Translations under genes and position numbers: made by a program
Shown: in pieces, positions 22,601 through 32,105 of the stretch
How the letters are laid out: every line of letters begins with the position of its first letter
Position numbering within the stretch: position 1 is the first letter of the stretch
Notes under the pieces: model-generated
Told to the model about the DNA's origin: nothing
Seen by the model: the letters and a program-made list of their open reading frames with translations, nothing else
The model's database searches: none
Assembly: GCA_012064415.1 (NCBI GenBank)
Contig: SSNU01000244.1
Coordinates: 186,001-250,000 of the forward strand
Length of the DNA: 64,000 nucleotides
Direction: 5' to 3'
DNA from: Gyrodactylus bullatarudis
Lineage: Eukaryota; Platyhelminthes; Monogenea; Gyrodactylidea; Gyrodactylidae

Positions 22601-25039
22601 TCAAACAACGTTATAGTCAATCTATGCCGAACAGCTCCCTGTAGAACTATTTATTATGTATAAATTTCTTTTAAATATACCAAGCAGAGTAACTGTAAGT
22701 TTTACAGACATCAATGAAACTGAAATCAGAAATTATTTATAATAAAATTTATTAAAACTTAGGTCAATATTGGAATTCTCAGCCATGGTCATCCAAACGT
22801 TTCGACGGTGATTTCTTCACACACCTTCTTCAGTGGTACGACGAGTTTATCAAAAACAAAATACTACTTATATACTTTCATGAATTCATCCCTATCAGTT
22901 TTGAATATAATATAAACAATATAATAAACAACAATATAATTTTAAGGTTGTTTTTAAAAATAATATAAGTCTTGTTGATACAATTTCCAAAAATGAAAAT
23001 AACATCCTTGAAGGCTGTGGTATTTACAGATTAAAGTGTAGCTGTGATAAAAGTTATATTGGTCAAACTGGCAGAAATTTTAAGACTAGAATTAAAGAAC
23101 ATAAGAACAGTATTTTAAGAAACGATAATAAATCACATGTTTTTCAACATATTCTAAACAATAATGAGCATAAAATCNNNNNNNNNNNNNNNNNNNNNNN
23201 NNNNNNNNNNNNNNNNNNNNNNNNNNNNNNNNNNNNNNNNNNNNNNNNNNNNNNNNNNNNNNNNNNNNNNNNNNNNNNNNNNNNNNNNNNNNNNNNNNNN
23301 NNNNNNNNNNNNNNNNNNNNNNNNNNNNNNNNNNNNNNNNNNNNNNNNNNNNNNNNNNNNNNNNNNNNNNNNNNNNNNNNNNNNNNNNNNNNNNNNNNNN
23401 NNNNNNNNNNNNNNNNNNNNNNNNNNNNNNNNNNNNNNNNNNNNNNNNNNNNNNNNNNNNNNNNNNNNNNNNNNNNNNNNNNNNNNNNNNNNCTTAAAAT
23501 TTCTGCCAGTTTGACCAATATAACTTTTATCACAGCTACACTTTAATCTGTAAATACCACAGCCTTCAAGGATGTTATTTTCATTTTTGGAAATTGTATC
23601 AACAAGACTTATATTATTTTTAAAAACAACCTTAAAATTATATTGTTGTTTATTATATTGTTTATATTATATTCAAAACTGATAGGGATGAATTCATGAA
23701 AGTATATAAGTAGTATTTTGTTTTTGATAAACTCGTCGTACCACTGAAGAAGGTGTGTGAAGAAATCACCGTCGAAACGTTTGGATGACCATGGCTGAGA
23801 ATTCCAATATTGACCTAAGTTTTAATAAATTTTATTATAAATAATTTCTGATTTCAGTTTCATTGATGTCTGTAAAACTTACAGTTACTCTGCTTGGTAT
23901 ATTTAAAAGAAATTTATACATAATAAATAGTTCTACAGGGAGCTGTTCGGCATAGATTGACTATAACGTTGTTTGAAAATTTATACATTTTTTCATTTAT
24001 TTCAGTTACATTATCATGGATTTTTTTCGCTTTCAGTTTTAATAAATTTTATTATAAAACTAATTTTAGATCATTTTTCTCTGATTCAGAAATTATTTAT
24101 GTTTAGATTGCTTTAAAGAAAACGTTTAATACAAAATTTGGTTGACTTTTCAATGAGCTATTGATCAAGTGTTGGAATAATAGAGTTTAAAAATTTGCTT
24201 TAATTTCATTAGTTCATAAAATATCTGCCGTATTCAGAATTGGGGTCTCTTGAAATGGTTAGTACGACCACTGTACTTGGTCTCAATCAGAATTGCTTTA
24301 AAATTAGTTTATTATAAAAAACCTGATACTGTTTAAACAAATCTTTTTGAATATCCGTTAGAAAAATACCGACTAATCCCTAGTCAAGCCTCAAAGAGTT
24401 TTGACAATCTCTTCAAGATTACAACGAGAGATCTAATAACTTGTATGACCGAATGTTCCAGTATAGAGAAATGTGATGGATTCATGATAGATGCAAATGA
24501 GTGCATTGGTTTCTCAGGAGTTGATCTAACCAGTTCTGCAACATCCACGGTTTATTTATGTAAGATTAATTCTGATGATATTATAAAATCTAAAAATTTT
24601 AATTATACGATAAAAAGTAAAAAAAAATTAGAGAATAATTAATTTTACCTTTAATGTAATAGATATGCCCTATGATAAAGAGCTTGACAATGTAAAAGCA
24701 GAGAAATACATGGAAAATGGTGATAAGAGTATAGTTATCAACTACCAATCAGTAAGTCAATTTTCAGATCCAAACTTTTTTGATTCGTATTCGCATAGTA
24801 AGACGATCGAAAAATAATAAAAAAATATACCATAAGTTTGATAAAAAACAAAGATTAATTATTTATTTTTATAGAAAGACATTTCACTACAAACGTTAAA
24901 AAAGTTGATAATACCGCCAAAAAAGTCAAACGCAGAAGCATTGACTATGGGTAAACTTAAGTACAAATAATTCAGATAAATAACCAAATTAATTTTTTCA
25001 GGCCATATGCTGTTTTTGACAATATTATTATTTTTCTAA
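19662..25039 (+). CDS. PAN/Apple-like surface protein with C-terminal hydrophobic tail (gene B)
   Basis: Seven exons join with matching phases to 282 aa: 19662-19852, 19891-19964, 21559-21741, 24362-24559, 24663-24751, 24875-24950, 25002-25039. The N-terminus is a signal peptide (hydrophobic run VLVLLMFLII). The fourth exon carries a cysteine pattern typical of PAN/Apple domains: CMTECSSIEKCDGFMIDANEC. The protein ends in HMLFLTILLFF, a tail suited to membrane or GPI anchoring, so a cell-surface role is likely; the ligand is unknown. The first 8 codons come from the right arm of a MITE, so the start could have changed. Large introns hold an antisense gene (copy 1 of the 33-mer protein) and a palindromic Penelope-like element with an assembly gap. 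An AATAAA signal follows at 25118. The first two exons are less certain than the last four. Confidence 0.6.
20154..20732 (-). CDS. secreted apolipoprotein-like 33-mer repeat protein, copy 1
   Basis: 192 aa. Residues 1-23 are a signal peptide; VIEKR then ends in a dibasic site (residues 27-28), so the mature chain probably begins at GFFED. The mature part is a run of amphipathic helix in 33-residue units starting at residues 48, 81, 114, 147 and 180 (the last partial). The units share a turn: QNPKE (P52), KNPKG (P85), EKSKD (S118), QDPKE (P151). Proline-punctuated 11/33-residue amphipathic repeats are the hallmark of exchangeable apolipoproteins, so lipid binding in body fluid is the best guess; LEA-like proteins are an alternative. 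I start at 20732, not at the upstream in-frame ATG (20837), because a TATA box lies between them (20765-20772). The gene sits antisense in an intron of gene B. AATAAA lies 9 bases past the stop. Confidence 0.85.
   Translation of the reverse strand: MNFRLALVVLLGLFSLSSIDARAVIEKRGFFEDAKKNWDTFTSDVESFFQNPKENFNKFTEQTKEKFVKFGEDLKEKMEAFSKNPKGSVEDFLAEAKSKLTELTADMKLKLSALSEKSKDKLAHFRDEMNVKLGELKEKFDAHLEEFKQDPKEKVVSVGKKIKSQFRSIGDKFKAKFDEIKEKVKQIFSKSD
20765..20772 (-). promoter_or_regulatory. TATA box of 33-mer gene copy 1
   Basis: TATAAAAG on the minus strand, 33 bases upstream of the ATG at 20732. The same box is present at 25774-25781 (copy 2) and 27838-27845 (copy 3, TATAAAAG), so it is conserved in all three paralogues. 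Confidence 0.7.
21985..22300. repeat. dispersed repeat with hairpin word, copy 1
   Basis: Matches 52697-53065 in the same orientation, with shared words GAGGTTCGCCC, CAGTTATT.CGCAG and GGTTTTCTTATCGTCTCGAT. No open frame. The second copy has a perfect small palindrome where this one is degenerate. Confidence 0.65.
22785..22840 (-). ncRNA. hammerhead-ribozyme-like motif, left Penelope arm
   Basis: On the minus strand CTGAAGA (22827-22833) is followed by a GGTG...CACC helix and then GTCGAAAC (GAAAC at 22799-22803). This is the CUGANGA...GAAA core layout of hammerhead ribozymes, which are known in Penelope-like elements. Stems I and III were not verified. Confidence 0.4.
22944..23177 (+). pseudogene. 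GIY-YIG endonuclease domain fragment of a Penelope-like element
   Basis: About 78 codons are open up to the N gap. Visible residues are the GIY and YIG strands, the CSC cysteine pair typical of Penelope-like endonucleases, and R/H positions in RNFKTRIKEHK. The fragment has no start codon of its own and no upstream polymerase. Confidence 0.75.
23178..23492. other. assembly gap (315 N)
   Basis: A run of N at the centre of a palindrome. Its length may be only an estimate. Confidence 0.99.
23737..23795 (+). ncRNA. hammerhead-ribozyme-like motif, right Penelope arm
   Basis: Inverted copy of the motif in the left arm: CTGAAGA at 23744-23750 and GAAAC at 23774-23778 on the plus strand, with the same GGTG/CACC helix between. 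Confidence 0.4.
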
Positions 25040-25117
25040 TTAGAAGAAATCTTCACATGTAGACAATTGATCATTCTAACACCTGATTTCGTGAACAAAC
25101 AGCATGTAATATGTTTG

Positions 25118-25123
25118 AATAAA
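25118..25123 (+). terminator. poly(A) signal of gene B
   Basis: AATAAA 79 bases after the gene B stop. Transcription here converges on copy 2 of the 33-mer gene, whose own signal is at 25149-25154 on the other strand. Confidence 0.5.
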
Positions 25124-25148
25124 GAAATAATTTACTTAAAATGAGAGA

Positions 25149-25946
25149 TTTATTTCATAACATTAGTCACTTTTGGAGAAGATTTGCTTGACTTTTTCCT
25201 TGATCTCATCAAATTTGGCCTTGAACTTGTCACCGATAGACCTGAATTGAGATTTGATCTTTTTGCCAACGGAGACAACCTTTTCCTTTGGGTCTTGCTT
25301 GAACTCCTCAAGATGGGCGTCAAACTTTTCCTTGAGCTCGCCAAGTTTGACGTTCATCTCGTCCCTGAAGTGGGCGAGTTTATCCTTTGACTTTTCTGAG
25401 AGGGCAGAGAGCTTGAGTTTCATGTCGGCAGTGAGCTCGGTCAACTTGGACTTGGCCTCGGCGAGGAAATCTTCAACACTTCCTTTTGGGTTCTTGGAGA
25501 AGGCCTCCATTTTCTCTTTCAGGTCTTCGCCGAACTTGACGAACTTCTCCTTGGTTTGCTCGGTGAACTTGTTGAAGTTTTCCTTAGGATTCTGGAAGAA
25601 ACTCTCGACGTCGCTGGTGAAAGTGTCCCAATTCTTTTTGGCATCCTCGAAGAAGCCTCTCTTCTCAATGACTGCTCTGGCATCGATCGAGGATAGACTG
25701 AAAAGTCCCAAAAGAACAACAAGGGCAAGACGGAAGTTCATGATTTTTCTGAATGTTGTCAGCGGAGTGTCCACTTTTATATTTTCCCAATGTTTGCAAA
25801 TTTCATTACTTTCTTGTGTTTCACTACATATTTTATTGTTTCTCAAAATAAATCATGTTTATTCAAAATTTCAGGTAATATTGATTGAAGAAATTTTAGC
25901 TACTACTGATATATATTCTGATATTTGCACTCAAAATTAGACAAGT
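25149..25946. repeat. 798-bp duplicated gene cassette, copy 2
   Basis: Same sequence as 20140-20937, in the same orientation, offset 5009 bp. It lies just downstream of gene B, next to paralogue copy 3, so this position may be the source and copy 1 the derived insertion. Confidence 0.9.
25163..25741 (-). CDS. secreted apolipoprotein-like 33-mer repeat protein, copy 2
   Basis: Protein identical to copy 1 (192 aa; signal peptide, EKR processing site, four 33-residue amphipathic units and a partial fifth). The start is at 25741 for the same reason: the TATA box at 25774-25781 falls between it and the longer in-frame ATG. The AATAAA signal is at 25149-25154. It converges tail to tail with gene B, with 124 bp between stop codons. 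With copy 3 it forms a two-gene same-strand array. Confidence 0.85.
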   Translation of the reverse strand: MNFRLALVVLLGLFSLSSIDARAVIEKRGFFEDAKKNWDTFTSDVESFFQNPKENFNKFTEQTKEKFVKFGEDLKEKMEAFSKNPKGSVEDFLAEAKSKLTELTADMKLKLSALSEKSKDKLAHFRDEMNVKLGELKEKFDAHLEEFKQDPKEKVVSVGKKIKSQFRSIGDKFKAKFDEIKEKVKQIFSKSD

Positions 25947-27222
25947 CATGGAATCAAGAACTAGACCTTTTTGATTTTTTAACCTTTGATGAAATGCAGT
26001 AAAAATTCCCTTAATAAAATCTCGGGTGATATTTTAAACAACTGATCTTTTTTCTACTTATCTAAATTCCTTACACTGTCCTTCATGGAAAAATTCTACT
26101 CAATGATATCTTCCACTCTTTCAGAGAATTTTTTCGCTGATTTCAAATAATTCTACGTTAGAGGTATTCGGTAAGAACTGATGACCTAACTTGCACTGCT
26201 TTGCCTCTTAATAGAGAAAAACATGAATGAGATAGAAATAACATCGACCGAAATAAGTTGCCTGGTTTTTTCGAAAATATTCAGGGGTTCCAGACTGAAA
26301 ATCATTCTGGGATTAAGAATTAACGTTCTTTGGGGTATAAAGCTTTATTTTCGTCTGGGTATTTTTGGGTATTCCTCACAGTCTAAGGGCTTAGACATTC
26401 CTCTCTTTTTATTTTATAAAATTCGCTAAATTATTTATACAAATAAACATATCATTTCGATTTTTGGTCCAATGAGAACCGACGAAATAAAGCTTTATTC
26501 ACCGAAAAACTTAATTTTTCTTAATCCTAGCAAGACTTTCAGTCAGCAACCTCAGAAATGACATCATCTTGTTCAGGAATATCTTCTCAACAAAAGAGTA
26601 GAAGAAAAATTTCCCTTGACTCTTCTAGTTTCTAAGCTATTTGAATTATAAATTGAAAATTTACCTATTTATTTCGAAAATCATCAACTTCAACTCAATT
26701 TTATGCCTATTTAGGCCCCTTGTAGGAATAAATCTACCTCAATTAGGAGACAGTATTTTTTGAAGTGTAAAAAATCAAAAAACTTTACGAAAATTATGCC
26801 TTTCCAAAATATTTTCATTGACAAATCTCTATTTTGGTAGGACTGGAGGAAACCTCAAAAGTCTCCTTATATGTATGTATATCGTATATGCTGGATGTGT
26901 GTATGGGTATATGCCCCCATTAATACCAGTCTTCTTTCTTTGTGTAATTGCAACCCTATTTCAACTATCCCTTATTTCAATCTGACCAAGCTTTATTCTT
27001 ATTATAAATTAAACTTTGAATTAAGCTTCTAAAGTAGATCCTCTCCATAAATAACATATGTTCTCTCATGTTTTCATTGATTTCAGCAAGAAAATACAGA
27101 AATTCTCAAACCGAGACAATGTTTCGTTTAAAATTAAAAATAGTAATAACAAATTTCGAGGTTTGAAAATAATTGATCAGGATTCATGAGACGTTTAAAC
27201 AGAAGAATAATTCCCATAAAAC
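25947..27222. other. spacer between 33-mer gene copies 2 and 3
   Basis: No supported gene. Only a 68-codon open frame (26223-26429, plus) of unlikely composition and simple sequence with alternating TATG near 26870-26890. Confidence 0.45.
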
Positions 27223-27235
27223 TTTATTTATGACT

Positions 27236-27805
27236 TTAAGAGAAAATTTGTTTAACTTTTTCCTTGATCTCATTAAATTTGGCCTTAAGTTTGTTACCGA
27301 TTGACATAAACTCTGATTTGATTTTTTTCCCAACAGAAACAACCTTGGCTTTTGGATTTTGCTTGAATTCCTCGAGATGAGCATCAAACTTTTCCTTGAG
27401 CTCGCCAAGTTTGACGTTCATCTCATCCCTGAAGTGAGCGAGTTTATTCTTTGATTTTTTTGTGAGGGCAGAGAGCTTGAGCTTTATATTGGCAATGAGG
27501 TCGGTCAAATTGGACTTCACATCATCAAGAAATTCTTCAAGATTCCCTTCTGGTTCATCAGAAAAAGCATTCATTTTCCCCAACAAGTCATCGCCAAAAT
27601 CAGCAAACTTGTCCATGGTATGGTCGGAAAACTTGTCAAGGTAATCTTCTGGGTCCTCGAAGAAGCTCTCAATATCGTTGGAGAAAGTGTCCCAATTATT
27701 TTTGGCATCCTCGAAGAAGCCTCTCTTCTCAATGACTGCTCTGGCATCGATCGAGGATAGACTGAAAAGTCCCAAAAGAACAACAATGGCAAGACGGAAG
27801 TTCAT
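27236..27805 (-). CDS. secreted apolipoprotein-like 33-mer repeat protein, acidic paralogue (copy 3)
   Basis: 189 aa, same plan as copies 1 and 2: identical signal peptide apart from one residue, EKR site, and units at residues 48, 81, 114, 147 and 180. The first two units are strongly acidic: FFEDPEDY... has about 10 acidic to 3 basic residues, and FSDEPEGN... about 8 to 3. In copies 1 and 2 those units are near neutral. From residue 114 on (KNKLAHFRDEMNVKLGELKE) the sequence is almost unchanged. The TATA box is at 27838-27845 and AATAAA at 27223-27228, 8 bases past the stop. It probably has the same extracellular location with changed surface charge. Confidence 0.85.
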   Translation of the reverse strand: MNFRLAIVVLLGLFSLSSIDARAVIEKRGFFEDAKNNWDTFSNDIESFFEDPEDYLDKFSDHTMDKFADFGDDLLGKMNAFSDEPEGNLEEFLDDVKSNLTDLIANIKLKLSALTKKSKNKLAHFRDEMNVKLGELKEKFDAHLEEFKQNPKAKVVSVGKKIKSEFMSIGNKLKAKFNEIKEKVKQIFS

Positions 27806-28219
27806 GATTTTTCTGAATGTTTTTAGCGGAGTGTCCACTTTTATATTCTCCCAATGTTTGCTTTTTGTGTTCCTTTTTTCCAACTTTCTATATTTGTCAA
27901 ATTCAAACAGAAAAATAAATATTTTCAATTCACAATGTACAATGTATGATTATTTCTAATTAAACATATAACTACTGTAAAGTAGTTTCACAAAAATAAT
28001 TTATTTCTATGGTTTCTACAATAAGTTTCACAATATACTAATCGCAAAGGAAGGGCTAATTTCAAATGAGTATTATGGGCTTATAACTAACAGCGAGATT
28101 TTCCCCGACCGGTGATATCTACTTCTTGCGCGTCATGTTAAAGTCTTAACATTTTTCAAGAAAATTTATTTTCAACACTTCAAATTGATTGGAAAAATTA
28201 TCTTGTCATGTATTCACTT

Positions 28220-28721
28220 TTACAACAGAGCCGATAATGAACCAATTCGATTTGTACCTTTCAACACCTTCTTCTTTGGCTCAAGAATATTTCTAATGAT
28301 ATCAACGCTAATTTGAACTCCTTGATAATTATCATGATTATGTAAATTAGTGTACTTTGCACTTATAGAATTTTGTAATATTATCAACTCTGAAAGATCT
28401 TTAACTTCCATCCCTTGATAGGGATATGTAGAACAACAATTTCGTTCTTTCTGAATGGAATATCTCGAGTATTTAATAAAAATAAATTTCATTGAAATAA
28501 AACATACATGACCTACATAGTTTGTAAATTGTAGTAAAATAAAGTTCACTGAATTGCGCATTTCGTTTCCCTTTATATTTCCAAATACAGAATGTATATA
28601 TTACTTTATACAGAATCATAATTATAGAAAATATAATAACCGAGAAGGGAAAAATGAATAATGTTGCAGAAAATGAAAGAAAGATCAAGAGCAATAAACA
28701 AATGCAGTAGTATTCATACAC
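28220..28721 (-). CDS. small membrane protein of unknown family, two exons
   Basis: Exons 28513-28721 and 28220-28463 join in phase across a 49-bp intron (AG/GTCATG donor, CTCGAG acceptor) to give 150 aa. The first 45 residues are very hydrophobic (CICLLLLIFLSFSATLF, then VIIFSIIMILYKVIYTF), enough for one or two membrane helices. The rest is polar, with a basic end EPKKKVLKGTNR. I do not recognise it. Both exons are open with plausible composition, but the weak donor and lack of homology leave doubt. The 3' end could also splice at AAAGGTACAA. Confidence 0.4.
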
Positions 28722-29607
28722 AATAAATTGCTTAATCTATTTTTATCTCTGACAGCCCATTAATTGAGCCTATGAAAGAGAGATCTGAAAGGAGAGAGAA
28801 TGGAATTTTTTCTATGAATAGATAGATTTTCTTCAAAATCTACCCCCAACATTGCACTTACAATTAGAATAAAAAGAAACAAATTGCAAATTAATGGGAA
28901 CTCAATCAAATAAACATTAGTTTGTTTATTATTGATATGTAATAACAGTTAACATACAATGCTTCTCTTAAAGTAATCTGATTCTTGATTCACGACAATT
29001 TATGAAGTTGACGATCTATGAATTTCAAGTTTATTTTTAAATTCTTATCATGAAAATTACATTTTGAATAAAAAATAGTAAAATAACATCTACAATAGAG
29101 ATGTAACAAATTTTCCAACCTATTTTAAACACTCACTCAAATGATAATACTATTGATTCTTAATATTATTCCATTTAAGATCAAGTATCAAAATGCTTGT
29201 CTGTGATAATATACGAGGTTGAAGGTCAGACTTTTTTAAAATTGCCGCTTGATTTTCAATGAATTTTTACTACGTTTTCACTAAAATTTCGAATATCTTT
29301 TTTGCTGATAAGGCTTCGAGGGTTTTTTCAATGGAAATAGTAATACAATCGTGTTAGGATCATTTCTGTTAAATTTTGTTATTCCACTATGCCTACAAGA
29401 AAATTTAGAGAAAATGGGCAATGCACGATTATGCATGGGATTACAAACGAATTTTCAGTTATTTTAGATCTCACACATTATTTTTATCAAAATTATAAGT
29501 GGAAATTTCACGGAAACTTTGATTTAAAAAAAGGTCAAAATTCGTTACATCTCTAATCTATAAATTATAACAGTGGGTCTCATATTCCGAATACAATCAT
29601 AATATAA
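28722..29607. other. intergenic, nothing recognised
   Basis: AT-rich, with no exon, repeat or RNA gene that I can support. Confidence 0.4.
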
Positions 29608-29822
29608 ATGATTAACTCATTGAAATTTACAATAAATTTCACACATCCAAAGATCAAGCGAGAACTTATACTATAAGACCTGAGGTTCGATTCTCGGAGC
29701 AGGCGTAAGGCTTACTGACGATCCCTAATGAGGGACCCTCATTGAGGGTGAAACTATAGTATAAGTTCTCGTGTGGTCTTTGGATGTGTGGAATTTATTG
29801 TAAGTTTCATTGAGTTAGTCAT
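29608..29822. repeat. foldback element with tRNA-like B-box
   Basis: Arms 29608-29680 and 29747-29822 are inverted copies (ACACATCCAAAGA, GAGAACTTATACTATA). The loop contains GGTTCGATTCTCGG, close to a pol III B box and T-arm, followed by GAGGGACCCTC, a perfect small palindrome. No complete tRNA cloverleaf could be built. Confidence 0.65.
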
Positions 29823-31715
29823 TTGAGGTTTGACTAGAGCTACTGTAAGATAGATATAGGCAGAGGTTTCAGTAGAGACTAGCATCCCCTTGGCAGTTCG
29901 TTAAGAAAGATAGGAATTCGTGAAATTCAGTAAGAAACTCATGAAATTCATTAAGGAATAGTATTTTAAAATTTCATCATTGAATGAAGATATGAAATTC
30001 AATAGGGAAGTTGGGAAAAACAGTATGGAATTAATGCAATTCATAAAAGGAAAATTTCATCTTCTTTTCGCAATAACTTAGGATTATAATGTTTCACATG
30101 GTTTGCGGATTGTATTATTTTATCTAGAGTCTATCTGGCTTCCTCTGCGATCTCCTAGTGTCTCCTCATACAAATTGTATGATACAATATTCAGCAGCAG
30201 GAATATCATCATGTCCTCTTAGGTAGTTAATGTTTTCTTCATTATTCGATATGATCAATTACGCTTCGTAGAACTTGTGGCGTTTTTTGACATCAATCAA
30301 TGATATTAACAATCATTCTTCTTCGAGGTAAACTCTCTCTCGGATTGCGGATTTATTTGTAAGCGGTTGAATATGGCACTGCCCATGTGTTTAATGAATT
30401 GAGATCAATCTTCACACAAAACCACACTAAACTCATCTATCCAAGACAGCTTACCAATCAGAAGACTAATCGAGATAATTGAATTTATTCACTATATTTA
30501 AAGTAATTTTTATCTTTATTTTTTCTCCTTACTGAATTTCACGAATTCCTTATCGAATTTCATATCTTCCTTAACGAACTGCAAAAGGTATAGATAAGGC
30601 TGATAGTTGGCTAATAGGGAGCCTTCTTCCTATCGACATAATCTAGTATGATAGTGAAAAAAATATTTGTGAAACTTGAATAATTTTGCTTCTATATAAT
30701 GGGTTATATTACAAAAGCTAAATCTAGTTTATTTGAAGGTGGGAGTTAAGAATTTTTACGAAATTCTCAATTTTTTCAAGAAATCGAATTCGATCAAGAA
30801 TATTTGGAATCTAGGCTCACTTCTCCGATGTAAAGAAGAAGAAATTTGAAAAAGTCAATATTATGAAAACTATGGCATATTTGACTTTTTGTTGAATTCA
30901 AATCGGATTTTCTGAGTAATTCAGCAATTTATCAGAATATTCCCTGAAAATATCAATTTTATACAAAAATACGTTACAAAACGACAAATTGGAATAGATA
31001 TTGTTTGTGTTATGAAAAAATTTATTACCATTCCATGTACAATGTACATCATCATGTATTTTCAAGTCTTTAAAGTAGGTAGGTCTTGTAAAGGGAAATT
31101 TCGATATAAAGTGTATTGTATACAAATCATATTTTTCGTACTATGGTAGGTACGATAGAATTCCATGTTTTACAACATTAACAAAAAAAATATTTCAAGA
31201 ATTTTGAAGTATAATTAGCAATTTCCTTATCGGAATAAATACTTTTGGAACAAAACCGGCAATTCTTGGCTAGTTAAATCAATCGATGATAAATCGACTG
31301 CAGAATTTGACTTAAAATCCTAAATTTGTAAACAATGGTTTTTGAGACAGAGAATTAGAAAAGCCATCTGTGGTTTTCATAACCAATGTATGAAGAAAAT
31401 TCAAGTTTTAGAAATCTCCAAAAAATTCTTCTCTCGATGTACTGATAATAACAGGTCATGCTGAAGACCCAAAATGATCAGTAGGCGTAAAAATAAATTC
31501 TGTATGACACCACATTCTAATTCTGCATTTCAAGAATCCGTAGTAAGCAGGAAAAGCATTTTTAACATTTGTTGAGGATCGATGAAATTAATAATAATAA
31601 ATTGAAGACATACCTATTTTAACTGATATAAAAAATATTACCTTATCATTGTCTTCATAGAGATTATTGTTTAAATTCTGTAAATATACGAATTACCTAC
31701 TTACTTACCTAACGT
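29823..31715. other. intergenic, nothing recognised
   Basis: No supported exon. The words CACGAATTCCTTA-type and AGTTCGTTAAG around 29900-29960 and 30540-30590 are mutually inverted, suggesting a degraded foldback element of about 700 bp. Confidence 0.35.
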
Positions 31716-31727
31716 GTGTTGTTACTC

Positions 31728-32105
31728 TTACCTAACCACAACAACATTATAATTTTGAACCAAGTAGTTCTTCAGGGAGCTGTTCGGCATAGATTGACTA
31801 TAACGTTGTTCGCTTGCTACCTGACTATGTTGTCTTCTGACTTGTATTGGTCTATCTCTAGAGAAAGAAAGGGGAGAGAAAGGTGTAGTATTTCTTGAAG
31901 AATAAGGATTATAAAAATTATAGTGATTGTTATAGTAATCAGAATTATTAGAGTAATAACTCTGATAATATAATTCATAACTTGAAAGAAAATTTAAATT
32001 CAGATTAGAATAAAAAAAATTTAGATCACCCTGATAAAAATAGTTAGGACTCACACTATATTTCGAATACATGTTGTATTCTTCTTCTGGCGTGAGATTT
32101 CTCAA
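31728..32105 (-). CDS. Tyr/Asn-rich ORF, partly repeat-derived
   Basis: 125 codons rich in Tyr, Asn and Ser (for example YYQSYYSNNSDYYNN). The 3' third (31741-31812) is the same sequence as a segment at the outer parts of the Penelope-like palindrome (GGGAGCTGTTCGGCATAGAT), and diverged pieces recur at 50221-50310. It is therefore probably part of a repeat. A low-complexity prion-like or structural protein is possible but unsupported. Confidence 0.25.
   Translation of the reverse strand: MRNLTPEEEYNMYSKYSVSPNYFYQGDLNFFYSNLNLNFLSSYELYYQSYYSNNSDYYNNHYNFYNPYSSRNTTPFSPLSFSRDRPIQVRRQHSQVASEQRYSQSMPNSSLKNYLVQNYNVVVVR

Larger units (their letters stand above)
22541..24036. mobile_element. palindromic (inverted double) Penelope-like element around an assembly gap
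   Basis: The left arm (22541-23177) and right arm (23493-24036) are inverted copies that look nearly identical; the centre lies in the 315-bp gap. In the left arm, 22944-23177 (plus strand) encodes a GIY-YIG endonuclease domain: GIYRLKCSCDKSYIGQT with the RNFKTRIKEH continuation, the form found at the C-terminus of Penelope-like retroelements. The right arm carries the start of the same domain on the minus strand. No reverse transcriptase is visible. The block lies in an intron of gene B. Confidence 0.8.

Noticed and set aside
23144..23533. Long frames across the N gap at 23.2-23.5 kb
   Set aside because: They are artefacts of translating N; only the flanking GIY-YIG residues are real.
29660..29710. 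A true tRNA gene at the B-box-like word
   Set aside because: The T-arm is imperfect and no acceptor stem or anticodon arm could be formed.
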